Source of the DNA: JBDFMH01 sp047238125
GTDB taxonomy: Bacteria; Pseudomonadota; Alphaproteobacteria; Sphingomonadales; Sphingomonadaceae
Reading direction: 5' to 3'
Assembly (NCBI RefSeq): GCF_047238125.1
Contig: NZ_JBDFMH010000001.1
Location: 1,860,001 to 1,924,000 of the forward strand
Length of the DNA: 64,000 nucleotides
Shown: positions 51,301-59,713 of the stretch, piece by piece
Numbering within the stretch: the first letter of the stretch is position 1
How the letters are laid out: the number at the start of each line of letters is the position of its first letter
Program-made: the position numbers and the translations under genes
Notes under the pieces: generated by a model
What the model was told of the DNA's origin: nothing
What the model saw: the letters and a program-made list of their open reading frames with translations, nothing else
Database searches by the model: none

Positions 51301-52086
51301 TCAGATCTGGCGTTCGACCACCATCTTCTTGACCTCGGCGATGGCGCGCGCCGGGCTCAGCCCCTTGGGGCACACGTTCGAGCAGTTCATGATCGTATGG
51401 CAGCGATAGAGCCGGAACGGATCCTCGAGCTCGTCGAGCCGCTCACCGGTATATTCATCGCGGCTGTCTGCCAGCCAACGATAGGCCTGCAGCAGGATCG
51501 CGGGACCCAGGAACTTGTCGCTGTTCCACCAGTAGCTCGGGCAGCTCGTCGAGCAGCAGGCGCACAGGATGCACTCGTACAGGCCGTCCAGCTTGGCGCG
51601 GTCGTCCGGGCTCTGCAGCCGTTCCTTGCCGGAAGGCGCGGGCGTCACCGTCTTCAGCCAAGGCTGGATTGAGGCATATTGCGCGTAGAAATGGGTGAAG
51701 TCGGGCACCAGGTCCTTGATCACGTCCATGTGCGGCAGCGGCGTGATCCGCACCTCGCCCTTCACGTCGTCGATCGCCTTGGTGCAGGCCAGCGTGTTGG
51801 TGCCATCGATATTCATCGAGCAGGATCCGCAAATGCCCTCGCGGCAGGAGCGGCGGAAGGTGAGCGAGGGATCCTGCTCGCTCTTCATCTTGATCAGCGC
51901 GTCGAGCACCATCGGCCCGCACGTGTCGAGATCGACCTCGAACTGGTCGTAGCGCGGATTCTCGCCCGAATCGGGATCGTAGCGATAGACCTTGAAGTTC
52001 TTGACCCGTTTCGCGTCCGCCGCGGCCTTGTGGACCTTGCCCTTCGGCTTGATCTTGCTGTTCTTCGGCAGTGCGAACTCGGCCAT
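51301..52086 (-). CDS. sdhB: Succinate dehydrogenase iron-sulfur subunit
   Basis: A 261-residue subunit with three Fe-S cluster motifs: CREGICGSC plus a later Cys in NTLACTKAI for 2Fe-2S, CILCACCSTSCPSYWW for 4Fe-4S, and CSNVCPKG for 3Fe-4S. It carries electrons from SdhA to quinone. sdhA, sdhC and sdhD are not upstream in this window (the next gene is on the other strand), so the complex genes are separated or inverted relative to many relatives. Confidence 0.96.
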   Translation of the reverse strand: MAEFALPKNSKIKPKGKVHKAAADAKRVKNFKVYRYDPDSGENPRYDQFEVDLDTCGPMVLDALIKMKSEQDPSLTFRRSCREGICGSCSMNIDGTNTLACTKAIDDVKGEVRITPLPHMDVIKDLVPDFTHFYAQYASIQPWLKTVTPAPSGKERLQSPDDRAKLDGLYECILCACCSTSCPSYWWNSDKFLGPAILLQAYRWLADSRDEYTGERLDELEDPFRLYRCHTIMNCSNVCPKGLSPARAIAEVKKMVVERQI

Positions 52087-52245
52087 GACATGTCCTCGAT
52101 CTTTCGACCGAGCCGATAGCGGCTGTCCGCGCCGAGCGGAAGCCCGCTACCGCCTTTTTTGGCCGCGGTGCAGCGCGATCCTTTGGATAGTTGCCTCGCC
52201 GGCGGGTAGCCGACTAGGTCGCCACAGCGGACGGGGGAGCGGGCG

Positions 52246-53394
52246 ATGCGGCTTGGGGACTGCCAGAATGTCGAAGATTTCAGGCGACTGGCAAAGGCCC
52301 GCCTGCCCGGTCCGATCTTCCACTATATCGATGGCGCCGCCGACGACGAACTGACCCGGCGCCGCAACACCGCTGCTTATGACGACTGCGATCTGGTCCC
52401 GAACGTGCTGGCCGGGGTCGACAGCGTCGACACGCGCGTGACGGTGATGGGCCGCGAGATCGCGATGCCGCTGTTCCTCTCGCCGACGGCATTGCAGCGG
52501 CTGTTCCATTGGCAGGGCGAGCGCGGAGTGGCGCGCGCGGCGGAGAAGTTCGGCACCTTCTTCGGTATTTCCAGCCTCGCCACCGTCAGCATCGAGGAGA
52601 TCGGCGAGAGCATCGCCAGCCCCAAGCTGTTCCAGCTCTACGTCCACAAGGACCAGGGGCTCAATCGCGCGATGGTGGATCGCTGCAAGGCCGCCAGCTT
52701 CGATGCGATCGCGCTGACCGTCGATACGATCGTCGGCGGCAACCGCGAGCGCTGCCTGCGCACCGGCTTCACCTCGCCGCCCCGGCTCACCCCCTCGTCC
52801 GCCATCAGCTTCGCAACGCACCCGCGCTGGACGCTGGATTATCTGCTGCGCGAGAAGTTCGAGCTGTCCAACCTGAAGGATCATGTCTCCGAAGGGACCG
52901 ACGTCGCGCTGTCGGTCGCCGACTATTTCAACACCATGCTGGATCAGCGGCTGGACTGGGCGATGGCTGAGAAGATCCGTGTCGATTGGGGCGGACAATT
53001 CTGCCTGAAAGGCGTGATGTCGGTGGCCGATGCACGCCGCGCAGTCGATATCGGCGCGACCGCGATCATGGTCTCCAACCATGGCGGCCGCCAGCTCGAC
53101 GGCAGCCGCGCACCCTTCGATCAGCTTGCCGAGATCGTCGATGCCGTCGGCGATCGGATCGACGTCATCTGCGACGGCGGCATCACCCGCGGCAGCCATG
53201 TGCTGAAGGCGCTATCGGTGGGTGCCAAGGCCTGCTCGGGCGGCCGGCTGTATCTTTATGCGTTGGCCGCGGCCGGCCAAGCCGGAGTCGAGCGCATCCT
53301 GACCCGGCTCCAGGCCGAGATCGAGCGCGATATGAAGCTGATGGGCGTGCGTCGCGTGGGCGACCTAAGCCGCGAGAATCTGCGCTGGCGCTGA
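52246..53394 (+). CDS. FMN-dependent alpha-hydroxy-acid dehydrogenase/oxidase (LldD-like)
   Basis: A 382-residue (beta/alpha)8 flavoprotein: FHYIDGAADDELTRRRN at the N-terminus, LFLSPTALQRLFHWQGE, then FQLYVHKD, ALTVDTIVGGNRERCLR, FCLKGVMSVADA with the flavin-binding Lys, VSNHGGRQLDGSRA with the catalytic His, and CDGGITRGSHVLKAL for phosphate binding. It oxidises L-lactate, mandelate or a related 2-hydroxy acid. L-lactate dehydrogenase is only one choice. The 159 bases upstream separate it from sdhB; its end overlaps the ATP-grasp gene by 30 bases. Confidence 0.9.
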   Translation: MRLGDCQNVEDFRRLAKARLPGPIFHYIDGAADDELTRRRNTAAYDDCDLVPNVLAGVDSVDTRVTVMGREIAMPLFLSPTALQRLFHWQGERGVARAAEKFGTFFGISSLATVSIEEIGESIASPKLFQLYVHKDQGLNRAMVDRCKAASFDAIALTVDTIVGGNRERCLRTGFTSPPRLTPSSAISFATHPRWTLDYLLREKFELSNLKDHVSEGTDVALSVADYFNTMLDQRLDWAMAEKIRVDWGGQFCLKGVMSVADARRAVDIGATAIMVSNHGGRQLDGSRAPFDQLAEIVDAVGDRIDVICDGGITRGSHVLKALSVGAKACSGGRLYLYALAAAGQAGVERILTRLQAEIERDMKLMGVRRVGDLSRENLRWR

Positions 53395-54411
53395 GGTCTG
53401 ACGGTCGAGCAGACAGTGACGATCTAGGCTTTCTGCCAGGATCGTCTCGATCAGCTGTGCTTGCGTCCATCCCGCCAGCTGCGCGGACCGGCCATAGACT
53501 TTCCGCGACCACAGATTGCAGTTGAGGTTCACCTCCAGCATCACCACTTCGCCGCGGTCCAGATCGAGCCGGAATTCGTAGCGGCCATAATCGAACGGCC
53601 GGAACGCACCGACCATCCTGCGGGTGAGCGCATCGATCTTCGGCTGCCATTCGGCGTCGTCGAACGCGACCAGCCGATACTTCTGCGCGCGATCGACCAG
53701 GTCGCGCTTCTCGTAATAGGTGCGCAGGTGCGCGGGATCGGCCTGCTCGAACAGCATCATTGGCATCACGACTGGCTCGCCGCCGATGGTGATCACGGGC
53801 ACCTCGACGTCCGATCCGTTGACGAACGGTTCCACCAACGCATCGTGGCCCATGTCGTGGATCGCGGCGACGGCATGGCGCACGCCGGCCCAGTCGCCCG
53901 CATCGCCGACGCCCCAGGATGCGGACGAGGCATTCGGCTTGATCACATAGCGCGCCGCCTTCGGGCAGCGATCAGGCGTCACCGGCGCACCGCGGCGATA
54001 GATTGCCCAGGGCGCGGTCGACACGCCGCGCGCCACTGCCTCCAGCTTGGTCGCATGCTTGTCGTCAGAAATGCCGCGCAAGATCGGCGATGCGCCAAGG
54101 AACGGTATGCCGAGCCGCGTGCAGAGCAGCGGCAGCATCATTTCAGAATTCAGGAAGCCGCCGCGATTGAGCAGCGGGAACACGAAATCGACCTGCGGAT
54201 CGTCGAACAGCGCCTCGTAGCGATCCTCCAGCACCAGGTTCAGCCTCAGCCCCTCCAGGATCGTTCGAACCTCGTGGTGATACAGCGCGTGATTGCCGTC
54301 CTCTGGGTGCAGCCCCCCGCCCCACTTGGCGTGCTTGGCGATGAACATGATCCGCAGGCGATCCTTCGCCTCCTGCGGAATGATGCGCGGCTGGTGAGCA
54401 GTGTGCGGCAT
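53365..54411 (-). CDS. ATP-grasp ligase-like protein (D-Ala-D-Ala ligase related)
   Basis: A 348-residue protein if begun at 54411; an ATG at 54348 (MFIAKHAKWGGGLHPED) would leave more room for a divergent promoter. VDFVFPLLNRGGFLNSEMMLPLLCTRLGIPFLGAS, DDKHATKLEAVARGV, ARYVIKPNASSASWGVG and the metal-binding end VVMLEVNLNCNLWSRK follow the Ddl pattern, but the catalytic loop is not that of true Ddl. It probably joins a carboxylate to an amine. Divergent to the PLP enzyme, suggesting a small biosynthetic pair. Confidence 0.82.
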   Translation of the reverse strand: MPHTAHQPRIIPQEAKDRLRIMFIAKHAKWGGGLHPEDGNHALYHHEVRTILEGLRLNLVLEDRYEALFDDPQVDFVFPLLNRGGFLNSEMMLPLLCTRLGIPFLGASPILRGISDDKHATKLEAVARGVSTAPWAIYRRGAPVTPDRCPKAARYVIKPNASSASWGVGDAGDWAGVRHAVAAIHDMGHDALVEPFVNGSDVEVPVITIGGEPVVMPMMLFEQADPAHLRTYYEKRDLVDRAQKYRLVAFDDAEWQPKIDALTRRMVGAFRPFDYGRYEFRLDLDRGEVVMLEVNLNCNLWSRKVYGRSAQLAGWTQAQLIETILAESLDRHCLLDRQTSAPAQILAA

Positions 54412-54426
54412 GTCGCGATGTCATAA

Positions 54427-55931
54427 ATGGGCAGCGTTGCACATCCAAGACAGGCCGGGTCGACGGTAGACGAAGGGCTTTGGGTGCAGCATCGCAATAT
54501 CCTGTCCGGCGATCCGCTGGACCCGCGCTGCGAGCGTGTGGTTCGAACTATGGCGACCGGCGGCGACGCGCGGATCACCCTCGATCCCGAAAGCGGGCTG
54601 AACCGCTATCTTTGCGCGCCGCGGCCCAGCCCGGCACTGGCCTATGCCTCGTCCACTGCAAACGACCTCTCGATCGACGCTTTCGATCATGTCTTGTCGA
54701 ACATCGACGTTGCGATGTCGTACGGCGCTGCGCTCGATGTGATCCGCGATCGGATCCGGGCTGCCTATGACCTTCGCAGCGATACCAGTATCGTGATCGC
54801 GCCGTCGGGCACCGATCTCGAATATGTCGGCCTCGCCGTTGCCCGCGATCGAGCACCGGGTGGGATCCTGAACATCCTGCTCGGCGCCGACGAGGTGGGA
54901 TCGGGATGCGTGAACAGCGCGCATGGCCGGTTCTTTGCCGAGCAGACCGCGCTCGGCATCTCGACCGTGCCGGGTACGCCGGTTGCCGGCATCGGTTTGG
55001 TCGAGCTCACGGACATTGCGGTGCGCGATCAGCAGGGCCGGGCCCGCCGCTCCGGGGAGATCGCGGACCACATCGATGCGGCCGCGACCACCGCCGCAGC
55101 ACGCGGCCTCCATACGGTCGTCCATGTCGTGCATGGCTCGAAGACCGGGCTCGTTCTGCCCGAACCGGAGGATCTGGACGGATTGATCGCGCGCCATGGC
55201 GACACCATCACAATCGTGGTCGATGCCTGCCAGGCGCGGATCACCCCGGGCGCAATCGCCTTCTATCTTGCGCGCGGCGCGATCGTCTTGCTGACCGGAT
55301 CGAAATTCATGGGCGGACCACCGTTCAGCGGCTTCGCCCTCGTGCCGGCGGGAACGCCGATGCCCACGCTCCCGCCGGCTTCGCACACATATTTGCACGG
55401 GCCGAATGGCCTGTGGTTTGGCCGGGACGCGACCTGTTGCCGGACCGGCCCAATCCCGGCCTCAGGCTCAGGCTGTCGGCCGCGATCCACGAACTGGAAC
55501 GGTTTCGCCAACTACCGATGCAGGCCGTCCGACCCGTGACGCGCGCGTTCCATGAAGTGGTTCGCTCCGCTTTCGTCGATCGGCTGGGCGCGCGGCTCGT
55601 GGACTCGGGCGCAACCGCGACGACCCGTCACGCCGCCTGCCCGATCGAGACGCAGACCCTCGCTACCATCGACTTGTCGACGCTTCCGCGCCAGCCGGAC
55701 TTCGATGCCGCGCAGACGCTCCACAAGCGACTCGCGGGCGAAGGGCTGCGGGTCGGTCAGCCGGTCAGGTGCGTCCCGGCCGGCGACGGGTGGGGCGGCA
55801 CGTTCCGCATCGCGCTGTCGATGCCGCAGATCTGCGATCTTGCTATCCTCGGCGACGCCGCCTGCGCCGATCGCCTGGCAGCCGACCTGAACCGCATCGC
55901 TGATCGTGTGGCGCGCCTGACCGATCAGTAA
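54427..55931 (+). pseudogene. PLP-dependent aminotransferase-like gene interrupted by one frameshift
   Basis: The first frame, from 54427, reads a fold type I PLP enzyme: VIAPSGTDLEYVGLAVARD, ITIVVDACQARITPG with the Asp, and LTGSKFMGGPPFSGFAL with the Schiff-base Lys. After about 55395 it turns into Cys/Arg-rich nonsense and stops at 55539. The sensible continuation (ARAEWPVVWPGRDLLPDRPNPGLRLRLSAAIHELERF, cited in part) lies in the -1 frame and runs to 55931. One base is therefore missing between about 55380 and 55405, near ATATTTGC. There is no classical slippery heptamer. It is a recent pseudogene or a sequencing or assembly error. The end overlaps the carbonic anhydrase gene by 7 bases. 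Confidence 0.8.
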
Positions 55932-56605
55932 TCGGCGATTGCCGGATTGGCCTCGATCTCCTCGGTCGTCAGCAGCACGCGATCCGGACGCGGCACCTGA
56001 TCCAGCGGCGTATCGCGGTCGATCTCCATCATCGGTTTGATGTGGCCGTCGCGAATGTCGTAGACCCAGCCGTGCAGCCAGAGATCCTGGCCCGCGCCGA
56101 ACGCGGCCTGCACGGTGTCCGTCCGCGCGAGGCTAACGAGCTGATCGCGGACATTGACCTCGACCAGCCGGTTGACCCGAGCTTCCTCGCCGGGCTGCGC
56201 CTCGATCTCGTCGGCGTGATCGCGGGCCACCTGACGCGCGGTTTCGAGCCAGTTATGCACCGCGCCGGTCGTGCCGCCATCCAGCGTCGCCTTGATGCCG
56301 CCGCAGCCATAGTGGCCGCAGACGATGATGTGGCGCACCTGAAGCACGGTCACCGCAAATTGCAGCACCGACATCAGGTTTTCGTCTTCATGACTGACCA
56401 GATTGGCGATGTTCCGGTGCAGGAACATGCCGCCCGGCGGCGTCATAGTCATCTGTTCCGGGCTGACGCGGCTGTCGGAACAGCCGATCCACAGGAATTC
56501 CGGCTTCTGGCCATGGGTCTGCCGCTTGAAGAAATCGGGATGCTCGTCGGTCATCTCGATCGCCCAAGCGCGATTGGCCAGCAGCAGCTGCTTATATTCC
56601 CTCAT
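55925..56605 (-). CDS. Beta-class carbonic anhydrase
   Basis: A 226-residue zinc enzyme. Cys42, Asp44 and Arg46 in CSDSR and His98 and Cys101 in HYGCGG are the zinc and catalytic residues. It interconverts CO2 and bicarbonate. Its start overlaps the stop of the SulP transporter gene (ATGA), so the two are coupled: a transporter for bicarbonate or sulfate together with a bicarbonate-handling enzyme. Confidence 0.95.
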   Translation of the reverse strand: MREYKQLLLANRAWAIEMTDEHPDFFKRQTHGQKPEFLWIGCSDSRVSPEQMTMTPPGGMFLHRNIANLVSHEDENLMSVLQFAVTVLQVRHIIVCGHYGCGGIKATLDGGTTGAVHNWLETARQVARDHADEIEAQPGEEARVNRLVEVNVRDQLVSLARTDTVQAAFGAGQDLWLHGWVYDIRDGHIKPMMEIDRDTPLDQVPRPDRVLLTTEEIEANPAIADY

Positions 56606-58176
56606 GCGAAGCGCACTCCGATCAGCGGCGCGTTGATCAGTTGCGAACTGCGCTCGGCGATGTCGCCGCGCACGATCACGTTGATCCCGCGGAATTTGGC
56701 GCCCTTTATGAACGCGTTGATGACATCGACATTGTCGAGATCGACATAATTGGTCGATGACAGGTCGATCAGCAGCTGGGCATTGTCCGGCACGCGGTTC
56801 AGCTCGCGCTGCAGTTCATATTTATGAATGAAGTACAGGTTGCGGCGCGCGCGGACGATACAGTCGAGATCGTCGCAGGCAAAGGTGATCGCGGGGCGGA
56901 AATTGCGCGCGATCACAAACACGAAGCCCACCGCCAGGCCGATGCCGATGCCGATCAGCAGATCGGTGAACAGGATCGCGGTGATCGTGACGACGAACGG
57001 CACGAATTGGCTCCATCCCTGCTTGTAGCGGTCGGTGAACAGGCGTGGCTTGGTCAGCTTATAGCCAGTCGCGATCAGCACCGCGGCCAGCGCCGCCAGC
57101 GGGATCAGGTTCAGTGCGAACGGGATCAGCGCCACGCTCAGCAGCAACCAGAAGCCATGCATGATGGTAGACGCCTGGCTCTGCGCACCCGAATCGACAT
57201 TGGCGGACGAGCGAACGATCACGGAGGTGACCGGCAGGCCGCCGATCATGCCCGACACGATGTTGCCGCCGCCCTGCGCCATCAGCTCCCAATTCTTCGG
57301 GGTCGTGCGACGCTGCGGATCGAGTTCGTCCACCGCCTTCACGCTGAGCAGCGATTCGAGGCTGGCGACGATCGCCAGCGTCAGGGCCGTCGTCCAGACG
57401 ACGGGAGTACCGATCTGCGAGAAATCGGGTGTCGCGAAGAAGGAGGCGAACTGTTCGAAACTGTTGGCGACCGGCACGCTCACCAGATGATCCGCCCCGA
57501 GCTGCCAGGCCGGCATGATCACCCCCAGCAGTGCATTGCCGCCGACGCCGATCAGCACGACGACCAGCGGGCCGGGCACGAACCGCAGGAAGCCGTCCTT
57601 CGGCCGGGCCTTGTCCCACCAGAACAGGAAGATCAGCGAAACGCCCGCGATCAGCACTGCCCCGGGTGTCAGGCTCTGCGTCAGGGCATCCCAGATCGCC
57701 GAGAAGGTGTTGCGCCCATCCGACTGAAAGAATTCGAAGCTGCCTTCGTAGGTGCCGTCATAGCCGACGGCGTGCGGCACCTGCTTCAGGATCAGGATCA
57801 GGCCGATCGCAGCCAGCATGCCTGTGATCACCGAGGACGGCACAAATTCCGCCAGCACGCCCGAGCGGCTGGCGGCGAATCCCACCTGCAGCACGCCGGC
57901 CAGCACGACCGCCAGCAGGAACGCGCCATAGCTTGGTGCCGCTTCAATCGCGGCGAGTACGATCACAGTCAGGCCCGCCGCCGGGCCGCTTACCGACAGC
58001 TTCGACTTCGAAAGCGAGCCGACGACGATACCGCCGACGATACCTGCGATCAGGCCGGAGAAAAGCGGCGCACCCGATGCCAGCGCCACGCCCAGACACA
58101 ACGGAAGCGCGACCAGGAACACGACGATCGAGGCCGGCAGGTCCGCCCGCAGCGATTTGGTGAAGGATAGGGCCAA
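56602..58176 (-). CDS. SulP-family anion transporter with STAS domain
   Basis: A 524-residue membrane protein starting at TTG 58176 with GAGG 6 bases upstream. About 11-12 hydrophobic segments; opening LRADLPASIVVFLVALPLCLGVALASGAPLFSGLIAGIVGG is the SulP sulfate transporter start. The C-terminal 90 residues are a STAS-like domain (NAQLLIDLSSTNYVDLDNVDVINAF). Coupling to carbonic anhydrase favours bicarbonate/Na+ symport like BicA, though sulfate or other anions remain possible. 246 bases upstream separate it from the next gene. Confidence 0.9.
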   Translation of the reverse strand: MALSFTKSLRADLPASIVVFLVALPLCLGVALASGAPLFSGLIAGIVGGIVVGSLSKSKLSVSGPAAGLTVIVLAAIEAAPSYGAFLLAVVLAGVLQVGFAASRSGVLAEFVPSSVITGMLAAIGLILILKQVPHAVGYDGTYEGSFEFFQSDGRNTFSAIWDALTQSLTPGAVLIAGVSLIFLFWWDKARPKDGFLRFVPGPLVVVLIGVGGNALLGVIMPAWQLGADHLVSVPVANSFEQFASFFATPDFSQIGTPVVWTTALTLAIVASLESLLSVKAVDELDPQRRTTPKNWELMAQGGGNIVSGMIGGLPVTSVIVRSSANVDSGAQSQASTIMHGFWLLLSVALIPFALNLIPLAALAAVLIATGYKLTKPRLFTDRYKQGWSQFVPFVVTITAILFTDLLIGIGIGLAVGFVFVIARNFRPAITFACDDLDCIVRARRNLYFIHKYELQRELNRVPDNAQLLIDLSSTNYVDLDNVDVINAFIKGAKFRGINVIVRGDIAERSSQLINAPLIGVRFA

Positions 58177-58405
58177 GGGAAACCTCGAAAATTGACCCGT
58201 GTCAGGGCCGGATTAGGCTGCGCATAGCCAATGATGGGGATCCTGTTCCACTTTCGCAGCCGCAGCAATCAAATGTCACGGACAGGTAACCAGCGATCAA
58301 CCTGCCCACGAGGTGCCTCGCGCTCATTCCTTGATCCTGTGTTCCCGCAACCCTTTCAGATCGCTTCCTTTGCGAGACCGAGAAAGATGGACTTCCGTTT
58401 TGAGA

Positions 58406-58420
58406 GAACATAAGATGAAC
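58406..58420. promoter_or_regulatory. LexA (SOS) box, alphaproteobacterial type
   Basis: GAACATAAGATGAAC is GAAC-N7-GAAC, the reverse complement of the alphaproteobacterial LexA consensus GTTC-N7-GTTC, with no mismatch. It ends 2 bases before the start codon of the radical SAM gene, so it would overlap the leader and ribosome site. This position is close, but LexA sites inside the transcribed leader can repress. Confidence 0.65.
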
Positions 58421-58422
58421 CC

Positions 58423-59670
58423 ATGGGTCAGCTCGATACACGTGCCAAACTCGCGATCCTGGCGGATGCGGCGAAATATGACGCTTCCTGCGCATCGTCT
58501 GGGACGGCCAAACGATCATCGGCCGGCAAGGCGAGCGGGATTGGATCGACCGAGGGCATGGGCATCTGCCACGCCTATGCGCCAGATGGCCGCTGTATTT
58601 CGCTGTTGAAGATCCTGCTCACCAACAGCTGCATCTTCGACTGCCATTATTGCATCAACCGCAAAAGCTCGAACGTCCGCCGCGCGCGCTTCACGGTCGA
58701 GGAGGTGGTTCAGCTGACCCTCGCCTTCTATCGGCGCAATTATATTGAGGGACTGTTCCTCTCGTCGGGCATCATCCGTTCGTCCAACTATACGATGGAA
58801 CAGATTGTCGAAGTCGCTCGGTCGCTGCGGGAAGATCACGGTTTTCGTGGATATATCCACCTCAAGACGATTCCCGATGCGGATCCCGAACTGGTCCACC
58901 GCGCGGGCCTCTTCGCGGATCGGGTGTCGATCAACGTCGAACTGCCAACCGAGCCGGGTCTGAAGCGTCTCGCCCCCGAAAAGAGCGCCGTCCGGATCGC
59001 CACGGCAATGCAGGAAACCAAGGCGGCGATCGTCGACGGGCGCGATGCTCGCAAGAAATACAAATCCGCGCCACGCTTCGCTCCGGCTGGACAATCGACG
59101 CAGATGATCGTCGGCGCCGACGCGGCGACCGATGGCGATATCGTGCTCAAGGCTTCCACGCTTTACGATCGGTTCAATCTGCGTCGCGTCTACTATTCCG
59201 CATTCAGCCCGATCCCGGATGCCAGCGCGATCCTCCCGCTCAAGCGGCCTCCGCTGATGCGCGAACACCGCCTCTACCAGTCCGACTGGCTGATGCGCTT
59301 TTATGGGTTCGCGCCAAAGGAAGTCGTCGCGGCCGCCGATCCGTCGGGCATGCTGCCGCTCGATATCGACCCCAAGCTTGCCTGGGCGCTCAAACATCGC
59401 GAGTCCTTTCCGGTGGATGTCAATCGCGCGTCGCGCGAACAGCTGCTGCGCGTACCTGGCCTGGGCGTGAAAGCGGTCGGCGCGATTCTCACCAGCCGTC
59501 GCTGGCGCGCGCTCCGGCTGGAGGATGTGGGGCGGCTCACCGTATCGATCGCCAAGCTTCGGCCTTTCATCAGCGCGCTCGACTGGACGCCGGGCCAATT
59601 GACTGACAGCGCCAATCTGAAGGCGCGGATCGTTGCCCCTGCCCGGCAGATGGAACTCTTCGCGGCCTGA
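58423..59670 (+). CDS. Putative DNA modification/repair radical SAM protein
   Basis: A 415-residue radical SAM enzyme of the group found next to UdgX (TIGR03916-type). It opens KLAILADAAKYDASCASSG, then GICHAYAPDGRCISLLKILLTN, with the iron-sulfur cysteines Cys70, Cys74 and Cys77 in CIFDCHYC. A C-terminal helix-hairpin-helix (VNRASREQLLRVPGLGVKAVGAIL) at about 325-360 fits DNA binding. The reaction is not known. Directly followed by the DUF4130-UdgX fusion, and preceded by an SOS box, so both are likely induced by DNA damage. Confidence 0.9.
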   Translation: MGQLDTRAKLAILADAAKYDASCASSGTAKRSSAGKASGIGSTEGMGICHAYAPDGRCISLLKILLTNSCIFDCHYCINRKSSNVRRARFTVEEVVQLTLAFYRRNYIEGLFLSSGIIRSSNYTMEQIVEVARSLREDHGFRGYIHLKTIPDADPELVHRAGLFADRVSINVELPTEPGLKRLAPEKSAVRIATAMQETKAAIVDGRDARKKYKSAPRFAPAGQSTQMIVGADAATDGDIVLKASTLYDRFNLRRVYYSAFSPIPDASAILPLKRPPLMREHRLYQSDWLMRFYGFAPKEVVAAADPSGMLPLDIDPKLAWALKHRESFPVDVNRASREQLLRVPGLGVKAVGAILTSRRWRALRLEDVGRLTVSIAKLRPFISALDWTPGQLTDSANLKARIVAPARQMELFAA

Positions 59671-59713
59671 TGCGCCTGCACCCCGTCGGGTTTGCGATGA
59701 AGGACGGTCGCGC

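Noticed and set aside
55380..55410. Programmed -1 ribosomal frameshift in the PLP-enzyme gene
   Set aside because: No X-XXY-YYZ heptamer or stable downstream stem is seen at the switch; loss of a base or a sequencing error is simpler.
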